A stretch of 64,000 nt of DNA from Typha latifolia. Lineage: Eukaryota; Streptophyta; Magnoliopsida; Poales; Typhaceae. The stretch is from positions 62,001 to 126,000 of the forward strand of contig CM034099.1 of NCBI GenBank assembly GCA_019914945.1, written 5' to 3'. How positions within the stretch are numbered: the first letter of the stretch is position 1; the number at the start of each line of letters is the position of its first letter. The notes below the pieces were generated by a model that worked only from the letters and a program-made list of their open reading frames with translations, searched no databases and was not told the DNA's origin. Made by a program: the position numbers and the translations under genes. Positions 56,540 to 64,000 of this stretch are shown piece by piece.

Positions 56540-59500
56540 ATGGAAGCGGACTCCCCTTCCGGGGAATCCGCCCTGAAGCACAAGGCCACCGCCCTCCACG
56601 CCATCGCTTCTGGCCCCATCGCAGCATCTGCCGCCAAGCTCTCCGGCCGATCCCGAGGGATCCCTTCGGATAGGGACTTCCACTTCTACAATAACTTCCC
56701 GGAGTTCAAAACCCCTGTCCGCGAGATCATCGCGAAATCTGAGGCATCTTTGAGGACCCTCGCCGCCTCGGACCATCTCTTGGGCCGGAAGAAGCCACCT
56801 CCTTTCCCCGACGATCTCGACGAGGCTTTTGACTGGTTGGTTAATCTCAACGACGAGTTTCTTGAGAGGTTTGGCGTTTCCATGGACGAATTCAAGAGCT
56901 GGAGGGAGAAAGAAGAGGAGATCGGTGGCAGGATTGGAGCGGAGGATGCAGAAAGTGGGTTTCAGTTGGTTTATGGAAAAAAGAAGAGGGGCGGCATGCG
57001 TGACTATGAGAAAGATGAAGGATTTCCAGCTTCGAGGTCGTCGTTAGGGGTTAAGGTGGCAATGAAGGACAGTAAGACTACGGCCGCTCGGTCAAAAGTG
57101 CCATTTCATATACCCACCATCCCCCGGCCACAGGATGAGTATAATATTCTCGTGAACAACAAGAATCAGCCCTTCGAGCATGTTTGGTTGGAGAAGAGCG
57201 ATGATGGAAGCCGGTTCGTCCACCCATTGGTTGGTTCCTCTTGTACAATCTCTTATATATATATATTGAATTCGTTAGTGTCGTCCGATTTGTTGTAGGG
57301 CAGGAACTCTTTTTCTCCTGGAGTATTTCTGACTCTTTTTTCCCCCTCTGCTCTCTCACCATTTTCTCATATGTTGGTTTGCAATCAGGTTACTAATGTT
57401 AACCATAAGAAGTCTTCTGATTAGGGGCTACAGAACTTGCGTGACAAAGAAAAGGTCTAGAAAGTATTAAGTTTGATATGCATTCTATATGCCAATCCAT
57501 AATGCAATAATCAGAACTATTGGAATCGTGAAGCCCATTCATTTATCAAAGTTTACTGTGTACCGATACTGTATGAGGGAAAAGGATCTATGGACTGATG
57601 CATATGTGTGTTTTATGGATTCAAAAAAGTTTTAGAACTTAGCAGTTTCACATATTAGAGCTTCAAAAAGAATCTCAAGTTCCAACTAGGTGGATGTCAA
57701 TTTGAAGTCTTTTACACCATTCAGCATCACATGGAGCCTTGTTCTTTGTTAATTTTTAAGACCAATCATTTTTTCTTCTTCCTGCTATTTTCAAGGTTTT
57801 ATTTTTCTTCCTATCCTTTTTGTGGCAATTGCAATTTGGTTTCATTAACTGCTGCCCTCTGTTTTTACTTATTTGGCCCTTTTAAACCTATTCAAACTCT
57901 TTTGAACAATCACTGCTACTTATAAATCGCGGAGGATGCAGTCGTTTCTTCTGTCTTTACTGGTCACCTCATTTGCTTGTTAATATACTCTGCATTAACC
58001 CTTGCTTCTTCAGTCTGAACCCCATTCTTTACCCTGTGTGATGCTTCCATCTTTGACCTATTGTCCGAAAATTGGAACATTTATTAACATTAGACCTTTT
58101 CTTGATCAGCTAAACTTTACTATCTTTTCTATTTATGGTTGTAATTCTATTGCTTTCTCAGTCAGGAAGTTATCAATTCTTTCTTTATAGCTCTTCAGCA
58201 TTTGTTAGTGTAAATGAGTTGCATCTATTCATAACATTGAGAATAATGCTGCAACTTCCATTTATACAGGAGAAGCTGTCTGTTTTGGATTTTGTTGACA
58301 GAAATGTTGGCGAGGGTGAACCAGTAAAACCACTCTCTTTAGAAAATACCCCATTTAAACTTGTGGAAGAAGTGAAAGAGTTGAAGGAACTAGCTTCTAA
58401 GTTGAAGGGTGTTGCTGAGTTTGCGGTCAGTTGTAAATTTTATTTTAATTTTAGTTTGCATGTTTTCCTTATTTCCTATTTCCTGTCTAACTCAACATTC
58501 TGCAGATCATAGGGGGAGTTGATCTTGTTGTTTCTCTTTTATGTTTTGAATGCTTTAGCTTCATTATTTTCTGCTGCATGATTAGATGCGGACACTATTT
58601 GATTTACTTGGCTTGCCTGTGAGAATTGTAACTTCTTTCCGTGCTCTGCCATACAATTGATATATAAAACATTCATGAATGACTCAGGAATTTGGAATAA
58701 TTTCACTGGATAGCTGATAAGAGAGAAGTCCATGAGAATTAATGAAATTGGACAAGAAATGAATCCCGTGTTTTTGTAAAAAAGAAACTCTTAAGGCTGA
58801 CCCTATGCTGACTCATGCTTCAAACTTTTGCTTTTGTTTATCTAGGACCACGTATCTTCTGTAAAAAATTATATATATATATATATAGCAAGTGATCTGC
58901 CATAGCAAAAGATTCCATTAACTAGTTGACAAGTTGTCAGCTATGTATTTCTTTCTGTTAATTAGCAGTAGCACATTATAGGAGACATAATAATGCGGCA
59001 AGCAATTATGTGGCAGAAACTGCAAGGACTTCTGCAAACAATTTGAAGCAATTCTAGCTTGATGGCACCTTCCTTCTGAGCTTCTTCAATAATGCACTCA
59101 ATGTTATTGTCTATCTTTTATTTCTTTTCTAGATATGGACTCCAACTGTCTACTAATGTTATTAATAGTAGTGGTCAATGTGGGCCAACATATTCTTCAT
59201 TCTCGGTCGACTTAAACTTTGTCATTTTACTTATGTTTCAGGTTGATTTGGAACACAATCAATATCGGTCATTTCAGGGGATGACCTGTTTGATGCAAAT
59301 TTCTACAAGAACGGAAGACTTTGTAATAGACACCCTTAAGCTGCGTATACATGTTGGTCCATACTTAAGAGAGGTCTTTAAAGATCCACTGAAGAGAAAG
59401 GTCTGCTTATTTCCTTCTTTATCTCTTCCTTATGCATAAATTAATTAGGTTTAATGTGCTGCCAAGCTTGCTGTCGCTCATATATTCTGCTTCTAATAGG

Positions 59501-62500
59501 TAATGCACGGGGCCGATCGTGACATTGTGTGGCTCCAACGGGACTTTGCCATCTATGTTTGCAATCTCTTTGACACTGGGCAGGTAGTTTTTGCAAATTA
59601 GGAGTTCTGCTGCTATCATTTTGTTTATGAATATCGACATGATTTGATGCAAATCCTTGCACTTTAGTATAAATAAAGGAAAAGGATCCATTTAGCCGAC
59701 CACAAATAGTGTGGTTTGAAGACTGCTTTTTTCTTTCATTTATCTTTTTCCCCAAAGCCCACATTCAGATGTTGGGTAACTCCCCTTTTTGTTCAATAAA
59801 ATGAAATATCTGGATATGGTAGATTCAGTGTGTGAGTGAAAAAGTATAAGTTTGTTTAGGGAAATCTGGCTATATCATTTCCTCCATAATTTATTTTATA
59901 TCAATGATTGAGTATGTAGACTTAGCGATATTATCCTATTATTGTGTATTAGTACTTTAGTGGAAACAGATTGAGAAGAGTGAAACCTTTATGTACTAGC
60001 ACGGTTAATTTCTTGAAGTACCTTGCTCAATCTCCTATCCTTGATCCTTCATAGGAAAACCAGGCAACTTATGTAATTGAGTGTGCTTTTATGAGTTTCA
60101 TGATCCTCGGAAATGTCTAGATTCTAGAGTTGCTTTTTTTTAGTTTCTCTTTTTAGTGAGTTGATTTTTTTCCCTCTACGCTATGCAGGCTTCAAGGGTC
60201 TTACAGATGGAGAGGAACAGCTTAGAGTACCTTTTGCATCACTTCTGTGGAGTTACTGCAAACAAAGAGTAATGCTCATTTCTGTTTTATTTATTATCTT
60301 TGATGGCTCATGACCTATGACAGTCGTCTTTTTTTCTGTTTATCTTCTTTAGATTCTTATTTTTTGTGAGATTTAAGTTGCACTTTCTTGCAGATATCAG
60401 AATGCAGAATGGAGGTTGCGGCCACTTCCTGGTGAAATGCTCAAGTAGTGTACCACGAAACTCTTTCTGTAAAATAGGTTACATTTGTCTAAAATTACTT
60501 TAATGGGTTTGCACATTGACCAGTGAACAATTTTGAATTTTGAAGTTGCACTTAGCTTTTGTGTAAGACCTTGACAGGGACTTCTTTTTTGCAGGTATGC
60601 AAGAGAAGACACACACTACCTATTACATATATATGATCTAATGAAAATCAGATTGCTATCAGTGTCCACAAGCGAAAGTGATCTTCTTTTAGAGGTGGAA
60701 CCACTGTGATAAGTAATAACTAGTTGTTATTTATTTACTTGTATTTAAATGAAGCATGTACCAGATGTTGTCTATCGTATTGTTAGTATATGCTGTCACT
60801 TCCTTTTTCCTCTTATTCTTTTAGTGCTAGTGTGGGCTGATACAAAATTTATTGTATTTTCTACTAATTACAGGTCCACAAACGCAGCAATGAAATTTGC
60901 CTGCAACTTTATGAAAAAGAACTGTTGACAGATACGTCATATCAACATATTTATGGGTTTGTACATTGTAGTTGTGATTTAACTATTTTCTGATCTTGAA
61001 AACAATCATGCTTGTAGTTTTGATGGTGTAATAACTTGTCATGATATTTCTTTCATTTGGTTTGCCTTTCTCACGAGCATATCTTTAACTGCATTATTGA
61101 CAGTTTGCAGGAAGCCGAGTTCAACTCGAAACAACTTGCTATTGTTGCTGTAAGTGTTCTATTTTGCTCTACTTATCAGAGTCCCGAGCAGTTGCTTTTC
61201 TTCTCTCATGCGTGATTGTAATAGCCTGATTTCAATATTGATATCGTTATATTGTTTCATTTTGTTGAGATGATAGAAATTACGTATCAGTTGTTTTTTC
61301 TGGTTCTAGTGCATATCTGAGCTATGCTATTTACTTTTCCTATCTTAGAATCTTGTACTAGTTGTCTTGAGCATTCATATTTTAGTAGGGTAACCTTCTT
61401 ATCTGTTGAAAGATTCTGTTCTGTTTGTCCACTATTGTACTATTATATGAGTGTATGCATCCCATGATAGAATTGAATCATATGTTGTATATTCACAATA
61501 TTCTGTAAAATTCTGTAATTGTATGTTTATGCATTATTTGAGCGGATTAATTTTAGCTTTGCACCATATCTCTAACAGGGCTTATGCCATTGGAGAGATA
61601 CTGTTGCCCGTGCAGAGGATGAGAGTACTGGTTACATATTACCAAACAAAGCTCTTCTTGAAATAGGTATTACAACTATTTTTTACTCTTCGTTATGATG
61701 TTGCCTTAGGTATTAGTCTCGATGTGGTATGCTCCTCTAACTACTTTTTGTGAATTCAAAAGCAAGGCAGATGCCTCTATCTTCAGGAAAGTTGCGTCAG
61801 TTGGTGAAATCAAAGCATCCATTTGTTGAGCGCTATCTTAGCTCTGTTATTGGCATTATTAGGAGTTCAATTGCTGGCTCCTCTGCTTTTGAGAGTATAG
61901 CTGAACAACTAAAGAATAGACGGCGTGAAGCAGTGAGATAAATAAATCTTTGTTTGGAGTTCATAATTGATTTTCTCTATTAAGATATTGACATATGATT
62001 GCCTGCAGTCCACACTGCAGAGTGAAGAAGCTGTTGGCTACAAGAAGGAAATGCTGCCTTCTACGGAGGATCCTATGGAGTCTACAGTTTCTCAAGAAGA
62101 TTCAATTGGCAGTGCTACCATGACTAGTATTGCACAGAATGCTGACTCTGCTCCAGTTCATATAGCTTCTGGAAATGATTGTTGCACTCCTGCAAATTCT
62201 GGACAGCTTACCACTCAAGTCTCTTTAAATAGTGGAATCCAGCAGAAACAGAAACTGGAAACTATCTCAGTATCTGCAAGTGGAGAATCTTTGACTATAT
62301 CTGATATGAAAGGGACAATGGATACAGAAAAGATGGGAAATGGAAGCTTCCAACCAGTTAGAAAAGTTTGTGGCCATTTTCTTTCCTTTTCTTTTCTTTA
62401 TTGTATGTGAGATGTAAATTGAGTTGGTAAATATTTTCTATTGCAGGAGAAGATGGCGTCAGTTCAAATATTGAAGAGACCTACAGCTTTTGGAGCTCTA

Positions 62501-64000
62501 TTTGGGAACTCTTCTGGTAGAAAAGTGGATCCTTTTAGAGGGGTCACTACTGAGCAGGTACTTTATTATCATTTTACCTTATTTATCTTGATATTATTTT
62601 CACCAGATCTGTGTCTGAGATACTATTCGTAACTAAAGAAGATAACATCAAATTTAGCATTCAATTTATTAATGCATAGTCTATTACTTGTATGCTATTA
62701 ATTCAGAACAGAGCCTTCATGGTTAGTAAATAGTAATAGTATTCCATTGTATCTGATTCCAAGCCTGGTCAGAAGTGGATGGTTTTCTTATGCAGCTTGC
62801 CATTTTTATGCAGGCAGTGGTCCATAAATCTGATAAAACTGTGGAATTTATGCAGCAGTATTGCATTATTCCGAATATCCTGTGTGGAAAAAACTAGGTT
62901 ACTGGAGTAGTAGCTATAAAAGATTAACTTGCATAGAGTTGATTTACTTTGGAAGTGATGGTAACAGAATGGAAAAGCATGATTTAATTGGAGAAACAAA
63001 TTTTGTAGGAGAAAAATCTAGAGAAGTGCACTTGGCTGTTATTATGGTATGCTAGTAAGAAAAGAAAATATGCAAATTGATTATTGGATTAGGAAGATTT
63101 TTGAAATTGGATGAATAGGAGATGTAATAACTAAAAGAAGGGAACTCATATTAGAGGAAAGAAAGACATCGTATAATTCAGGTATATGAATCCCAATCTG
63201 TATTTTGTACTGTATTAAGCATAGTCTTAAGGCTATATCCATAATTGGTAATTCAATGTGGAAGATCTGAGCTCTGAAGTCTAAACCGCTATATGTGGTA
63301 GGACTGTATGGGCTTAGAGAGAAAATTAATTGGCCATTATAAATGCATGTTTAGTTACATTGTGGGCAGAATGAATTATAATGGGTTTTTCCTAGTATAA
63401 GAGAGTGGACAAAATAGCAGATGATGATAGCAAAGTGATATAGAAAACTTTCTACGAAGCAGATTAACTAAGGTAGCTATTGGTATAATAAAATGGAAAC
63501 ACTGTATATTGGTGTTAAACAAATGGATGTTAGAACTTACAATCTGAGTGAAATAGTTACTTCAGAATAATTGCAGAACAATTGCAGAACAATCTGAGAA
63601 AGCGTCACCTTTAGGTTCATAGTATATGTAGAGAACTGGGATGTAGAATGTTGACATGGAAATGAAGATTTTGTTAGAAGATGCATTTCAATTACATATT
63701 ACACTAGCATAAATTTTGCTTCATGCTCTTCCATTATCAATGAACAAACACAAGGGTGACTTGATCATGTTGTAATTTGAACTGTTTTCTAGGAGAGTCA
63801 GACCAAGGTGGAGAAGATAAAATCTGCAGTCATACTTCCATTCCATTATTTTTCTGGTGGAGAGAAGCCTCCTCAGAAAGGTCCTGAGGTGAAAATGATT
63901 CCGCCACCACCAGAAAGTCTGCAGCATGGCCAACATAACGAGTCCACTGAGTTAACCAAAATGGAAGAAGTAATACTTCTGGAAAATGAATTACAATATT
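56540..64000 (+). CDS. RRP6L2: RRP6-like 2 3'-5' exoribonuclease (3' end beyond window)
   Basis: Exosome-associated nuclease of the DEDDy family for nuclear RNA processing and decay. Exons: 56540-57229, 58270-58425, 59242-59400, 59500-59583, 60189-60268, 60394-60444, 60595-60694, 60874-60956, 61104-61149, 61579-61666, 61763-61932, 62009-62365, 62447-62557 and 63793 to the edge. The frame is open for 794 codons. The N-terminal RRP6-associated region has [12 protein letters not shown] and VWLEKSDDG. Catalytic residues lie in VDLEHN (Asp284, Glu286), HGADRD (Asp341) and YARED (Tyr408, Asp412). An HRDC domain lies at about residues 477-550 ([15 protein letters not shown]). The C-terminal region is low-complexity with the family motif [13 protein letters not shown] in the last exon. 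The ATG at 56540 matches family starts; a longer in-frame upstream stretch exists. Introns 1 and 13 exceed 1 kb. Confidence 0.94.

Noticed and set aside
62861..63055. 64-aa plus-strand frame in RRP6L2 intron 13
   Set aside because: No domain or splice fit; the intron is long and AT-rich, so chance frames are expected.

Overview
The window is plant nuclear DNA: intron-rich genes with GT-AG splicing, AT-rich spacers, and long GA and TA microsatellites. Single-copy flowering-plant families are recognisable throughout. Protein similarity and the presence of a TIR-NB-TPR gene are compatible with a non-grass monocot, but the species cannot be fixed from sequence alone.

Left part (1-6575). The 5' end of a UBP12/UBP13-type ubiquitin hydrolase gene runs off the left edge on the minus strand. 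It is head-to-head with a seven-zinc-knuckle (CCHC) protein gene on the plus strand. Their shared spacer holds TGGGCC-type elements and a telo-box.

GH3 array (6576-27008, all minus). There are four tandem family-3 glycoside hydrolase genes (beta-D-glucan exohydrolase type), here called A, B, C and D, with identical nine-exon structure and phases. A, B and C are intact (636, 628 and 622 aa). D is a pseudogene. It has a nonsense codon in exon 8, a GA dinucleotide at the intron-2 donor, and its last about 0.5 kb (end of exon 9 plus 3' flank) is inverted in place. The intron-2 donors of the four copies read GC (A), GT (B), GC (C) and GA (D). A 750-bp non-autonomous hAT-like element with a perfect 8-bp target duplication lies between A and B.

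Centre (28305-39962, plus). A complete plastid starch synthase II gene (779 aa, 9 exons) is followed by two tandem alpha-crystallin-domain, membrane-anchored RTM2-like genes, one with a GC-AG intron. Then comes a single-exon TIR-NB-ARC-TPR (TNP/XTNX) protein of 933 aa.

Right part (41611-64000, plus). A degenerate fragment of a DExH helicase gene is followed by a fragment of the RRP6-like 2 gene carrying that gene's upstream region. The intact DHX36-type helicase gene (19 exons, 1155 aa) starts about 20 bp later. Next come a DUF639 membrane protein gene (667 aa) and the genuine RRP6L2 exonuclease gene, which runs off the right edge. The promoter and first exon of RRP6L2 have therefore been copied about 13 kb upstream, to just in front of the helicase start codon. 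This is the most interesting rearrangement in the window together with the inverted 3' end of GH3-D.

All exon joins given here keep one open frame, and the coding totals are multiples of three. They are hand-derived from splice signals and family knowledge, without transcripts.
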